Shown here: positions 45,795-54,657 of the stretch, in pieces
How positions within the stretch are numbered: the first letter of the stretch is position 1
Layout of the letters: each line of letters starts with the position of its first letter
Source of the DNA: Pleomorphochaeta sp963678575
Lineage (GTDB): Bacteria > Spirochaetota > Spirochaetia > Sphaerochaetales > Sphaerochaetaceae
DNA length: 64,000 nucleotides
Reading direction: 5' to 3'
Assembly (NCBI GenBank): GCA_963678575.2
Contig: CAXXHV010000002.1
Location: 620,001 to 684,000, forward strand
Made by a program: the position numbers and the translations under genes
The notes under the pieces: generated by a model
Told to the model about the DNA's origin: nothing
The model's database searches: none
The model's input: only the letters and a program-made list of their open reading frames with translations

Positions 45795-47538
45795 TGATTT
45801 CTCCATCGTCTTGATAATCTAAAGGTAAGGTAATTGTAGCTTTTGTTCCACCTGTTTCAACTTCTGAAAAAGATAAAGAAGCTTTATTTTTATAAAATAA
45901 TGATAGACGTTTATAAACATTATATAAGCCAACATGTGAGGTATTTTCAAATTTAGAAATATTATTCATAGTTTCTTTGTTAGAAAATCCAATTCCATTA
46001 TCAATAATTTCAATTATAATTGTATCATCTTTTTTATATATATTGATATTAATAAACCATTGTCCCATTTTTGGTTCAAGCCCATGAACGATTGAATTTT
46101 CAACTAAAGGTTGGAGAAGTAGTTTTGGAGTTACTGTAGATAATAATTTTTCATCAATATCATAAGTAACATGTAATTTGTCTTTGAACCTTATTTGCTG
46201 TATTGTTAAATAACTTTGAACTAATTCAATACTTTTGTCTAAGGTACAATCAGGATTATTATTATATATTGAAGCTCTTAGTAATTGCCCTAATTTAATT
46301 GATATAGTGTATATCTCTTCTTGATTATTAATACTTGCAAAAGATTTAATTGTGTTTAAGGTGTTAAATAAAAAATGAGGATTTATTTGTGACTGTAGAG
46401 CTTCTCTTTCTGCTTCATAAATTCTTTTTTGTGATTCTTTCGTAGTTTGTAATAAATTAACTATTTGAATTACCATGTTATTAAAACTGTCATTTAGTTC
46501 TTGCATTTCATAAATACTATTTTCTTCAATAGAAATTGCTAAATTTCCTTGTTCAACATGTTTCATCCCCTTGATCAGTTTTTTTATTGGTTTTGTAAGA
46601 TCTTGTGCAATAAAATAAGCAACAATAAGAGATAATAATAAACCAACTAAGATAGAAAAAATACCAATAAATAAAATTTGTTTTAAATTTTCGTTAAATG
46701 TTTGATCTTCTATATAATTAGCTACGTAAAAACTTGTATTTCCAATTTGCTTAATTGATAAAATATAATTGTTTTTATAAAATACTCCATCTTTGAAAGA
46801 ACCTTTTTCTCTGCTTCCTAAGCCTGGAAAATAATTAAAAGAATAATATTCACTTGCATTATCAATTTCAGAAGCGACATAAGAATCTGAATCCACAAGT
46901 AATGAAGTTGATAGAGAATTAGATTCTTCAATATCTTTAATTGTTGATTTGTAAATATCAACTACTACATACCCAATAACTTTTTTATTTTCATCAAAAA
47001 TATATCTTAGCATTGTTATTGCCACATCATTATTAGTGTTTAAATTTCTATTAGAAATTATTTTTGTGTAAGTATAAGGTTTACTATCCATTAAAGGGGA
47101 GGCTATTTCTAATATCGTGGAGTGATTTCTCAAGTCGTAATTTTCTGGGAAAGGATGTGTTGATAATCTAATATTGCCATCAGGGCTAGTAATCATTGCG
47201 GAAGCTTTATAAATATCGCCTTTCATGGTTTCAAAAATTTGATTATAAATCTCTCCCTCATAATCTGCATTATAGATATATGAAGGATTTGATAATAAAT
47301 TAATAATATCTGGATTTGTTGAGAGTGTGTATGTTTTATGTCTATATTCTTCTAGAAGAGAGGATAATTTATTTGCTTGAATTTCACTTAGAATTTTTGA
47401 ATTTAATTTTAAGCCATCAATTACTCGTTTTTTTGCTGTTGTAGATGTTACTAATGAAAAAGTAATTAAAGGTATAGAAATAAGAATAAAAAAATAGATA
47501 AATAATCTAGTGAATAAAGTTGTTTTAATTTTTCTCAT
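45784..47538 (-). CDS. Sensor histidine kinase (YesM-like)
   Basis: 584 aa inner-membrane kinase. First membrane helix at about 11-31, an extracytoplasmic Cache-like sensor to about 280, a second helix at about 285-310, a HAMP linker, then the His_kinase family domain with Q-I-N-P-H-F-L-F-N-T near residue 386 (phospho-accepting histidine) and an ATP-binding domain with V-E-N-S-I-V-H-G and D-N-G-I-G-F-S. YesM/YesN pairs typically sense polysaccharides or their transport. It is co-transcribed with the AraC-type regulator. Confidence 0.93.
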   Translation of the reverse strand: MRKIKTTLFTRLFIYFFILISIPLITFSLVTSTTAKKRVIDGLKLNSKILSEIQANKLSSLLEEYRHKTYTLSTNPDIINLLSNPSYIYNADYEGEIYNQIFETMKGDIYKASAMITSPDGNIRLSTHPFPENYDLRNHSTILEIASPLMDSKPYTYTKIISNRNLNTNNDVAITMLRYIFDENKKVIGYVVVDIYKSTIKDIEESNSLSTSLLVDSDSYVASEIDNASEYYSFNYFPGLGSREKGSFKDGVFYKNNYILSIKQIGNTSFYVANYIEDQTFNENLKQILFIGIFSILVGLLLSLIVAYFIAQDLTKPIKKLIKGMKHVEQGNLAISIEENSIYEMQELNDSFNNMVIQIVNLLQTTKESQKRIYEAEREALQSQINPHFLFNTLNTIKSFASINNQEEIYTISIKLGQLLRASIYNNNPDCTLDKSIELVQSYLTIQQIRFKDKLHVTYDIDEKLLSTVTPKLLLQPLVENSIVHGLEPKMGQWFININIYKKDDTIIIEIIDNGIGFSNKETMNNISKFENTSHVGLYNVYKRLSLFYKNKASLSFSEVETGGTKATITLPLDYQDDGEINEL

Positions 47539-48020
47539 GAATGTATTTTATTAGTATTAATTTTTTAATGCAATAAAATTCTAATATTAATTTTTTATAA
47601 AATAAGTTAAAAAAAAGTAAAAAAAAGGTTTTCTTATTTTATTAGTAAAAAAATAGAAAATTTGACAATTTAACTTAATATTTGATAAGCTTAATTGTCT
47701 TAATTAAAAAAAAATAAAATTAATTTTAAAGAAAAATATAAAAAAAACAAAAAAAAATCATTTAAATTTTTTCTATTTTTAATTTTAAAAAAAATACTAT
47801 GAAAATAGACCCTAGTAAATGTCATTTGTCATAAATTATTGCTATAATTAGAAATTTATTATTAGTTATGTTAAAATAATAACAAAACTAAATAGTTGTT
47901 TTTCTTTGTTTTATTATCATTAAATAATGAATTTTATGATTTAGTCATTATGTTTTTAATTATATAATCAATTTAATTGCCTTAAATCAAGGTTTTTAAA
48001 AAACTATAAAAATAAGCAGA
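47539..48020. other. AT-rich non-coding spacer
   Basis: No gene on either strand. It holds the region upstream of the kinase gene (minus strand) and long A- and T-runs at about 47590-47800, which would be intrinsically curved DNA. No clear promoter was found for the kinase. A widely spaced inverted repeat GACAATT / AATTGTC lies near 47663-47700. Confidence 0.5.
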
Positions 48021-48049
48021 TTTGACATATTAAAATATACACATTATAG
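48021..48049 (+). promoter_or_regulatory. Promoter of the xdh operon
   Basis: Perfect -35 TTGACA (48021-48026), 17-base spacer, -10 TATAGT (48044-48049). The leader to the xdhA ATG is about 70 bases and contains the dyad at 48079-48094. Confidence 0.8.
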
Positions 48050-48078
48050 TTTAATTAACAAATTTATATTATTATTGG

Positions 48079-48094
48079 GTTAAAATGGTTTAAC
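48079..48094. promoter_or_regulatory. Palindrome in the xdh leader
   Basis: GTTAAA-ATGG-TTTAAC, perfect six-base arms, downstream of the predicted start site and about 35 bases before the xdhA ATG. It is placed like a repressor site or a small leader hairpin. Confidence 0.5.
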
Positions 48095-48127
48095 GCCAAA
48101 TTATTCCATTATACATGGAGGTATTTC

Positions 48128-50413
48128 ATGATAGTCGGTAAAGCTGTTAATAGGGTAGATGCCAAAGCAAAAGCAAATGGTACAGCCAAATATGTAGGTG
48201 ATCTTGTAGATAAAAATGCACTTGTTGCAAAAGTATTACATTCAAATATAGCTAATGGTAAAGTTTTGTCTTTTGATTTAGATGAAGCATTAAAAGTTCC
48301 TGGAGTTGTTAAAATTGTTACATGTTTTGATGTTCCTGATAAACAATTCCCAACACCTGGACATCCTTGGTCAACACATAAAAACCATCAAGATATTTCA
48401 GATAGAAAATTATTAAATACTAGAGTAAGATTCTATGGTGATGATATTGCTGCTGTAATTGCTGAAGACGATATTGCTGCTAATCAAGCTTTGCGTCTTA
48501 TAAAAGTTGAATATGAAGAATATGAACCACTTTTAACATATGAAGATGCAATGAATGAAGGCGCTATGCCTATTCATGAAGAAAAACCCAATAATATTGT
48601 AGTTCATAGTAATTATGAAATGGGTAATTATGAAGAGGCAATTAAAGAAGAAGGCCTAATAAAAACTGTTGGCACATATGAAACACCCATTGTAAGTCAT
48701 TGTCATATTGAAAATGTAGGTTCTTATGCTTATATGGAATCAGATAGGATTATTATAGTTTCATCTACACAAATTCCTCATATTGTTAGGCGTGTTTGTT
48801 CTCAAGCTCTTGATTGTGGTATTGGCAAACTTAGAGTTATTAAACCCTATATTGGTGGAGGTTTCGGTAATAAACAGGATGCTTTAACTGAACCTCTTAA
48901 TGCTTATTTAACAACTGTTGTTGGAGGTAGGTGTGTTAAACTATTCTATACAAGAGAAGAAACCTTTGTTTGTACAAGAACAAGACATGCAATGAAATTC
49001 TTTATTGAAAGTTATGTTAGAAAAGATGGTTCCTTTGTCGCTAGATCAATTAAAGCTTATTCTACTCAAGGTGGATATGCATCACATGCTCATGCATTAG
49101 TAGCAAATGCTGTAAACGGATTTAGAATGATGTATCCTGTTGGAGCAATTAAAGGTGAGGCTTATACAGTTTATACTAACCTACCAACTGCTGGAGCAAT
49201 GAGAGCTTATGGTATTCCACAAATAGGATTTGCTCTTGAATCTCATGTTGATGATATTTGTAATAATGCAGGATTTGATAAATTAGAATTCAGACGAAAG
49301 AATATGATGAAAGTTGGATTTGTCGATCCATTTACTACAATATCTTGTCATTCTTCTGGTCTTGATGAATGTATTACTAAAGGTAAAGAATATATTAAGT
49401 GGGATGAAAAAATGTCCCAATATAAAGATCAAAGTGGTGATGTTAGACGTGGTGTAGGTATGGGTATTTTCTGTTATAAAACTGGGGTTTATCCAATTTC
49501 TTTAGAAACAAGTGCTGTAAGAATGGTATTAAACCAAGATGGATCTATTCAGGTTCAAATGGGTGCAACAGAAATTGGTCAAGGCGCTGATACTGTATTT
49601 ACACAAATGGCAGCAGAAACTTTAGGATTTACATTAGATAAAGTTAATTTATTGTCAACTCAAGATACTGATGTTACTCCATTTGATACAGGGGCTTATG
49701 CTTCAAGACAAACATACGTATCAGGCATGGCTGTAAAGAAAACTGCAGAATCTTTAAAGAAAAAGATTTGTGACTTTGCCGCATATATGTTGAAAAAGGA
49801 TAGTGACGATTTAGATATTGAAAATAATACAATTGTTCATAAAGGAACAAGAATTAAATTCCTTACAACAGAAGAAGTTGCTATGGAAGCTTGTTATTCG
49901 TTAGAAAATTCTCAACATATAAGTGCAGAAGAAACTCATCACTGTACAGATAATACTTATGCATTAGGTTGTTGTTTTGCTGAAGTTGAAGTAGATATTC
50001 CAATGTGTCAAGTTAAAATATTAAAAATTATTAACGTACATGACTCAGGTAAAATTATTAATCCTCAAACTGCTAGAGGACAAGTTCATGGTGGTATGAG
50101 TATGGGAATCGGTTATGGTTTATATGAAAGATTAATTATTAATCCAAAAACTGGTAAGACAAATAATGATAATTTATTAGACTATAAACTAATGACAGTT
50201 TTAGATACTCCTGATTTAGGTTATGATTTTGTTGAACCTGAAGATCCAAGTGGTCCTTATGGAAATAAAGCATTAGGAGAACCTCCTGTAATTCCAGTAG
50301 CTCCAGCTTTAAGAAACGCTGTATATAATGCAACAGGTGTTGCTGTAAATGCAATTCCATTGCATCCACAAAGATTGTTTGAAGAATTTAGTAAAGCAGG
50401 CTTAATTAAATAG
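48128..50413 (+). CDS. xdhA: Xanthine dehydrogenase, molybdenum-binding subunit
   Basis: 761 aa, close in length and sequence to Escherichia coli XdhA. The molybdopterin-binding landmarks are present: S-S-T-Q-I-P-H-I-V-R-R near residue 216, G-G-G-F-G-N-K-Q-D near 241, G-A-M-R-A-Y-G-I-P-Q near 354 (catalytic arginine position), G-A-T-E-I-G-Q-G-A-D near 478 and G-E-P-P-V-I-P near 717 with the base glutamate. It oxidises purines such as hypoxanthine or xanthine; substrate choice is inferred. GGAGG precedes the ATG. It is first in a three-gene operon with FAD and iron-sulfur subunits. Confidence 0.93.
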   Translation: MIVGKAVNRVDAKAKANGTAKYVGDLVDKNALVAKVLHSNIANGKVLSFDLDEALKVPGVVKIVTCFDVPDKQFPTPGHPWSTHKNHQDISDRKLLNTRVRFYGDDIAAVIAEDDIAANQALRLIKVEYEEYEPLLTYEDAMNEGAMPIHEEKPNNIVVHSNYEMGNYEEAIKEEGLIKTVGTYETPIVSHCHIENVGSYAYMESDRIIIVSSTQIPHIVRRVCSQALDCGIGKLRVIKPYIGGGFGNKQDALTEPLNAYLTTVVGGRCVKLFYTREETFVCTRTRHAMKFFIESYVRKDGSFVARSIKAYSTQGGYASHAHALVANAVNGFRMMYPVGAIKGEAYTVYTNLPTAGAMRAYGIPQIGFALESHVDDICNNAGFDKLEFRRKNMMKVGFVDPFTTISCHSSGLDECITKGKEYIKWDEKMSQYKDQSGDVRRGVGMGIFCYKTGVYPISLETSAVRMVLNQDGSIQVQMGATEIGQGADTVFTQMAAETLGFTLDKVNLLSTQDTDVTPFDTGAYASRQTYVSGMAVKKTAESLKKKICDFAAYMLKKDSDDLDIENNTIVHKGTRIKFLTTEEVAMEACYSLENSQHISAEETHHCTDNTYALGCCFAEVEVDIPMCQVKILKIINVHDSGKIINPQTARGQVHGGMSMGIGYGLYERLIINPKTGKTNNDNLLDYKLMTVLDTPDLGYDFVEPEDPSGPYGNKALGEPPVIPVAPALRNAVYNATGVAVNAIPLHPQRLFEEFSKAGLIK

Positions 50414-50425
50414 AGGAGAAATTTT

Positions 50426-51307
50426 ATGTATGATTTTAGTAATATATATCAACCAAAGACTGTAAAAGAAGCTTTAGAGATGAAAAAAGCACATCCTCAA
50501 GCATTAACTCTTGCAGGGGGAAGTGATATTTTAATTCAATGTCGTGAAGGTAAATTAGCTGGAAGAGAAGCAATTAGTATTTATTGTTTAGATGAGTTAA
50601 GAGGCATTTGTTTAGAAGATGATGGAACAATTTTAATAAGACCATTAACAAGTTTTTCTCATATTACAAATAATCCAATTATTCAAAAATATGTGCCAAC
50701 ACTTGGTGAAGCTGTAGATCAAATTGGTGGTCCCCAAATTAGAAATGTTGGAACAATTGGTGGAAATATTTGTAATGGTGTTACAAGTGCAGATTCTGCT
50801 ACAACATTAAAAGCTTATGATGCAATTTTAGAAATAGCAAGTCTTGAGGGTATTAGAATATTACCATATGCAGAATTTAGCTTAGGTGCTGGTAGGGTTG
50901 ATTTAAGAGAAGGTGAAATTTTAACAGGTATTCGTATTAAAAAAGAATCTTATGAAAATACTTTTGGTAAATATATTAAGTACTCAATGAGAAAAGCTAT
51001 GGACATTGCAACTCTCGGTTGTTCAGTAAATGTTCGTCTTTCAAAAGATAAGTTAAAAATTGATAGAGTAAGAATTGCTTTTGGTGTTGCTGGACCTGTT
51101 CCTTTAAGAGCAACTTCTGCGGAAGCAAAATTACAAGGATTAGATATTACTCCAGAATTATTAGAAACTGCAGCACAATTAGTTATGGAAGATGTCAATC
51201 CAAGAAACTCATGGAGAGCTTCAAAAGATTTTAGAATTCAGTTGATAAAAGAATTAACAAGAAGAGCTTTAAAATCTTCAGTTGAACAAGCAGGAGGAAA
51301 ATTCTAA
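50426..51307 (+). CDS. xdhB: Xanthine dehydrogenase, FAD-binding subunit
   Basis: 293 aa. FAD-binding motifs are L-A-G-G-S-D-I-L near residue 30 and I-G-G-P-Q-I-R-N-V-G-T-I-G-G-N-I-C-N near 101, followed by the CO dehydrogenase flavoprotein C-terminal domain (about 185-285). It passes electrons from the iron-sulfur clusters to NAD. GAGGAG lies before the ATG. The ending A-G-G-K-F overlaps the xdhC start by one base. Confidence 0.93.
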   Translation: MYDFSNIYQPKTVKEALEMKKAHPQALTLAGGSDILIQCREGKLAGREAISIYCLDELRGICLEDDGTILIRPLTSFSHITNNPIIQKYVPTLGEAVDQIGGPQIRNVGTIGGNICNGVTSADSATTLKAYDAILEIASLEGIRILPYAEFSLGAGRVDLREGEILTGIRIKKESYENTFGKYIKYSMRKAMDIATLGCSVNVRLSKDKLKIDRVRIAFGVAGPVPLRATSAEAKLQGLDITPELLETAAQLVMEDVNPRNSWRASKDFRIQLIKELTRRALKSSVEQAGGKF

Positions 51308-51795
51308 TGAAAAAACAATTAGTAACATGTACAATTAATGGAAAATTATGTGAAAATTATATAGACCCAAGAGCTTCTCTTTCCGATTTACTTAGGGGAG
51401 AAGAGCATCTACATAGTATCAAGCATGGATGTGATGTTGGAGAATGTGGAGCTTGTACTGTAATTGTTAATGGGGAACCTTTTAACTCTTGCATTTATTT
51501 GGCAATTTGGGCTGAAGGTAAAAATATCGTAACCTTAGAAGGTCTTTCTGATGGTGAAGGCAATATGTCAGATATTCAACAAGCTTTTATTGATGAAGGT
51601 GCTATACAATGTGGATTCTGTACTCCAGGCTTTATTATGAGCTCTCTTCCAATTATTGAAAGTGATGAAGATTTTACAAGAGATGCTATTAGAAAGAAAA
51701 TATCAGGTAACTTTTGTAGATGTACAGGATACGACACTATTGTTACTGCTATTGAGAAAACTCATAAAAAAAGAAAAGCTGAAAAGGCTAAATAA
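51307..51795 (+). CDS. xdhC: Xanthine dehydrogenase, iron-sulfur subunit
   Basis: 162 aa carrying two 2Fe-2S clusters. The plant-ferredoxin-type cluster uses C42, C47, C50 and C62; the second uses C102, C105, C137 and C139 (C-G-F-C and C-R-C-T-G-Y). All eight cysteines are intact, so the enzyme should be functional. AGGAGGAAAATTCTA lies before the ATG. It is last gene of xdhABC and ends with a GC-rich terminator. No molybdenum cofactor genes are in the window. Confidence 0.95.
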   Translation: MKKQLVTCTINGKLCENYIDPRASLSDLLRGEEHLHSIKHGCDVGECGACTVIVNGEPFNSCIYLAIWAEGKNIVTLEGLSDGEGNMSDIQQAFIDEGAIQCGFCTPGFIMSSLPIIESDEDFTRDAIRKKISGNFCRCTGYDTIVTAIEKTHKKRKAEKAK

Positions 51796-51810
51796 TAATA
51801 TTGATTTGTT

Positions 51811-51834
51811 GGGGCTCTATAATGAGCCCCTTTT
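51811..51834 (+). terminator. Terminator of the xdh operon
   Basis: GGGGCTC / GAGCCCC stem with TATAAT loop followed by TTTT. Confidence 0.9.
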
Positions 51835-51876
51835 CTTAATTTAAATAAAAAATATATTATAGCTTTTGAGGAAAAA

Positions 51877-52550
51877 ATGGAAAACATTAACACCAATGAT
51901 TAAATCTGCCTCTAGTAAATGTAATTTACGATGTTATTATTGCTTTTATTTAGATGAAGAGAACAATAGAGAGAATAAATGCAGAAAAATCATGGATAAA
52001 AATACAATAGAAAATATTGTAAAAAAATGCACACTATTTTTCATGTAATATTAATTATATTTTTCAAAGTAGAGAATCGGCTCTTGCAACTTTATCTTGG
52101 TTTGAAGACTTTATTTTATTAGTCAATAAATATAAAAAAAATATTTCAATAAGATTATTTAATAATTTTGTATCAATATTGTTAGGGAATTCTACTGAAG
52201 CCTGTGATATGAATGGTGTTTGTTCTATTCAATTCGTATTTGAATCAAATGGCGATGTATATCCTTGTGATTTTTATTGTATAGATAATTATTTTTTTGG
52301 TAAGATAAATGAAGATGCTTTTAAAAGCCTTGATGCAAGAAGAGAAGAAATAAGCTTTATAAATAATCCACCTAAATTACATGAAGATTGCAAAAATTGT
52401 GAATATTTATATTTATGTCGAGGAGGATGGCCAAGATATAAAGCTAGTAATAATAAATTTAGGTGTTATGAAAGTTATAAATATTTATTTTATATGAGGT
52501 TAAATCAATTTAAAGAAATAGCAAATTTAATTATTCAAAATGATTCTTAG
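51877..52550 (+). pseudogene. Anaerobic sulfatase-maturase remnant (radical SAM/SPASM), internally deleted
   Basis: GAGGA precedes an ATG at 51877 that stops after eight codons; one frame over follows M-I-K-S-A-S-S-K-C-N-L-R-C-Y-Y-C-F-Y-L-D, the radical SAM cysteine motif of anaerobic sulfatase-maturating enzymes. After another frame break (about 52045) F-Q-S-R-E-S-A-L-A-T-L-S-W-F-E-D-F replaces the usual F-Q-G-G-E-P-T-L-A-G-L. It then jumps straight to the C-terminal I-S-I-R-L-F-N-N-F, M-N-G-V-C-S-I-Q-F-V and the SPASM cysteines (P-C-D-F-Y-C, C-K-N-C-E-Y-L-Y-L-C). About 150 central residues are missing compared with a normal protein of about 370-400 aa. Its 3' end overlaps the convergent LysR gene by 20 bases. 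Confidence 0.85.
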
Positions 52551-53412
52551 TACAAATATCAATTATTTTTTTTAATAATGGAGAGATATATTTATTTTTA
52601 TGATTAATAATTAAGTATTCTCTTTCAAAAGAAATATCATTAATTTTTTTTGTAATTATATTTGATTTTTTATTTAAATCTGAAATCCAGAGCGATGGTA
52701 AAATTGAAACTCCTAAATTATTTTCAACTAATGATAGAATTGCTTGAGTACTAACACTTTCCCAGGGATGATTTATTTTAATATTATTTGATACTAGAGC
52801 AGAATCAATTAGTGTTCTAACAGCACTATGTTCTTCTCTAAAAATTAAGTTTTGATTTTCAAGATCTTTTAGTTGGATAATAGTCTTTGAAGAAAGAGGA
52901 TTTTCTTTTGATAAAAAAAGCATTAACGAATCTTTATAAAAAGCAGTTGAATCTAAATCCTTTTCAATCAATGGTGTTTCAATTAAAGCGATATCAATTT
53001 CATTTTTGATAACTAATTGTGATAGTGTTTTAGAATCTTTAATTATAACACTAATTTTAATATTTTTATTTGTTTCTTTAAAAATCTTTAATATTTTTGG
53101 TAAAAGAAAAATTCCAATAGTAACACTACATCCTAATTTTATTTCTCTTTTAATATCACAATCTTTTAAACTTGATTCTATTTGATTAATTTTACTCATT
53201 ATCTCACGAGCTTGATATAAAAAGATTTTTCCCTCTTCTGTTAAGATCATTTTTCTAGAAATTCTTTCAAATAATTTTATACCGTACTCATTTTCTAACT
53301 CTTTTATTGCAAAGCTAATAGAGGGTTGAGCAATATGTAATATATTTGCAGCAGCAACTGTGCTTTTATTCTCACAAACTGAAATGAAAATTTTTAAATG
53401 TCGTAAAGTCAT
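52531..53412 (-). CDS. LysR-family transcriptional regulator
   Basis: 293 aa. N-terminal winged helix: M-T-L-R-H-L-K-I-F-I-S-V-C-E-N-K-S-T-V-A-A-A-N-I-L-H-I-A-Q-P-S-I-S with the usual recognition helix; the C-terminal effector domain starts near residue 88 (I-K-L-G-C-S-V-T-I-G). It is divergent from the CHR transporter genes with a 95-base AT-rich gap, so it probably controls them. The C-terminal end overlaps the sulfatase-maturase remnant. Confidence 0.92.
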   Translation of the reverse strand: MTLRHLKIFISVCENKSTVAAANILHIAQPSISFAIKELENEYGIKLFERISRKMILTEEGKIFLYQAREIMSKINQIESSLKDCDIKREIKLGCSVTIGIFLLPKILKIFKETNKNIKISVIIKDSKTLSQLVIKNEIDIALIETPLIEKDLDSTAFYKDSLMLFLSKENPLSSKTIIQLKDLENQNLIFREEHSAVRTLIDSALVSNNIKINHPWESVSTQAILSLVENNLGVSILPSLWISDLNKKSNIITKKINDISFEREYLIINHKNKYISPLLKKIIDICTKNHFE

Positions 53413-53507
53413 ATTGTATTCCTATAATAAATTTCTTATATATATTATTAATATATTATATTTTACATATATATAAAAATATTATATAGTGCAAATAAAG
53501 GAATAAT

Positions 53508-54068
53508 ATGAAAAAAAGAGAATATTTTAAATTGTTTAGAATTATGTTTACATTAAGCGCTTTTACTTTCGGTGGTGGTTATGTAATTGTGTCTTTAATG
53601 AAAAATGAATTTGTTGATAGATTAAAATGGATTGACGAAGAAGAAATGTTAAATCTAGTTGCAATTGCACAATCTTCCCCAGGGGCTGTTGCAGTTAATG
53701 GATCTATATTAGTGGGATATAAAGTTGGTGGAATAAAAGGGGCTATTATATCAATTTTAGGGACTATTTTACCTCCTTTTATAATTTTATCTATTATTTC
53801 AGTAGGATATAATCAATTCAAGGAAAATATCTATCTAGGGGCTTTTTTAAAAGCAATGCAACCAGCTATAGCAGCAATTATTTTTTCTGTTGTCCTTCAA
53901 TTAGGTATTAATATAATTAAACAAAAAGAATTATATTTTATTCTAATTATGGTTTTAGCTTTTTTAGTTACATATTTTATGAGTATAAATATTATATTTA
54001 TTATACTTTCTTGTGCTATCTTAGGTGGATTTTATGCGATATATAAACAGAAAAAGGTGGTCAAATAA
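53508..54068 (+). CDS. CHR-family anion transporter, first half
   Basis: 186 aa, five or six membrane helices. The chromate transporter motif F-T-F-G-G-G-Y near residue 17 and A-Q-S-S-P-G-A-V-A-V-N-G near 53 are clear. Short CHR proteins work as pairs; the next gene is the partner and shares its stop/start base. Family members export chromate, and their natural substrate is often thought to be sulfate or another oxyanion. AAGGA lies before the ATG. It is divergent from a LysR regulator. Confidence 0.9.
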   Translation: MKKREYFKLFRIMFTLSAFTFGGGYVIVSLMKNEFVDRLKWIDEEEMLNLVAIAQSSPGAVAVNGSILVGYKVGGIKGAIISILGTILPPFIILSIISVGYNQFKENIYLGAFLKAMQPAIAAIIFSVVLQLGINIIKQKELYFILIMVLAFLVTYFMSINIIFIILSCAILGGFYAIYKQKKVVK

Positions 54069-54628
54069 TGACATTAATATCTTTATTTTTTTGTTTTTTA
54101 CAGATAGGGGCCTTTAGTTTTGGCGGTGGATTAGCTGCTTTACCTCTTATTCAGCAACAAGTTGTAGTTATTCACCAATGGATGAGTATGAATGAATTTA
54201 CTGATTTAATTGCAATAGCTCAAATAACCCCAGGTCCAATTGCAGTTAATAGTGCAACTTTTGTTGGTATCCATTTATTCGGAATTGAAGGAGCAATTGT
54301 AGCTACTATTGGATGTATTTTGCCTTCAATACTTTTTGTTGCTTTTTTAGGCTTTTTATATAATAGGTATAAAAAACATTATTTACTTGAAGGCGTTTTA
54401 GCAGGATTAAGACCTGCCGTGGTTGCAATGATTTTAAGTGCGGGTATTTCTATATTTTTAATTGCTATTTTAGGAACAACTCATGATAGTTTTAATATTT
54501 ATGCTCTTATTATCTTTTTAGTTGCATCCTTCTTTATTATAAAGAAAAAAATAAATCCTATAATAGTTTTATTATTTAGTGGAATTGTTGGAGGGGCTTT
54601 CTATATATTTATGGGAATTCCAATTTAA
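54068..54628 (+). CDS. CHR-family anion transporter, second half
   Basis: 186 aa, paralogous to the preceding gene: F-S-F-G-G-G-L near residue 16 and A-Q-I-T-P-G-P-I-A-V-N-S near 52 match the same positions. The two halves are expected to insert with opposite topology and form one carrier. It overlaps the upstream gene by one base. A bidirectional terminator begins at its stop codon. Confidence 0.9.
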   Translation: MTLISLFFCFLQIGAFSFGGGLAALPLIQQQVVVIHQWMSMNEFTDLIAIAQITPGPIAVNSATFVGIHLFGIEGAIVATIGCILPSILFVAFLGFLYNRYKKHYLLEGVLAGLRPAVVAMILSAGISIFLIAILGTTHDSFNIYALIIFLVASFFIIKKKINPIIVLLFSGIVGGAFYIFMGIPI

Positions 54629-54649
54629 AGGTGCATTAAGCACCTTTAA
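54625..54649. terminator. Bidirectional terminator between CHR and YeiH genes
   Basis: Ten-bp stem TTAAAGGTGC / GCACCTTTAA with a five-base loop; it includes the stop codon of the CHR gene and precedes the convergent YeiH stop by nine bases. Confidence 0.82.
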
Positions 54650-54657
54650 TATTTGAT

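Noticed and set aside
47663..47700. GACAATT / AATTGTC inverted repeat as kinase operator
   Set aside because: The arms are over 20 bases apart in nearly pure A/T sequence, so chance is a sufficient explanation.
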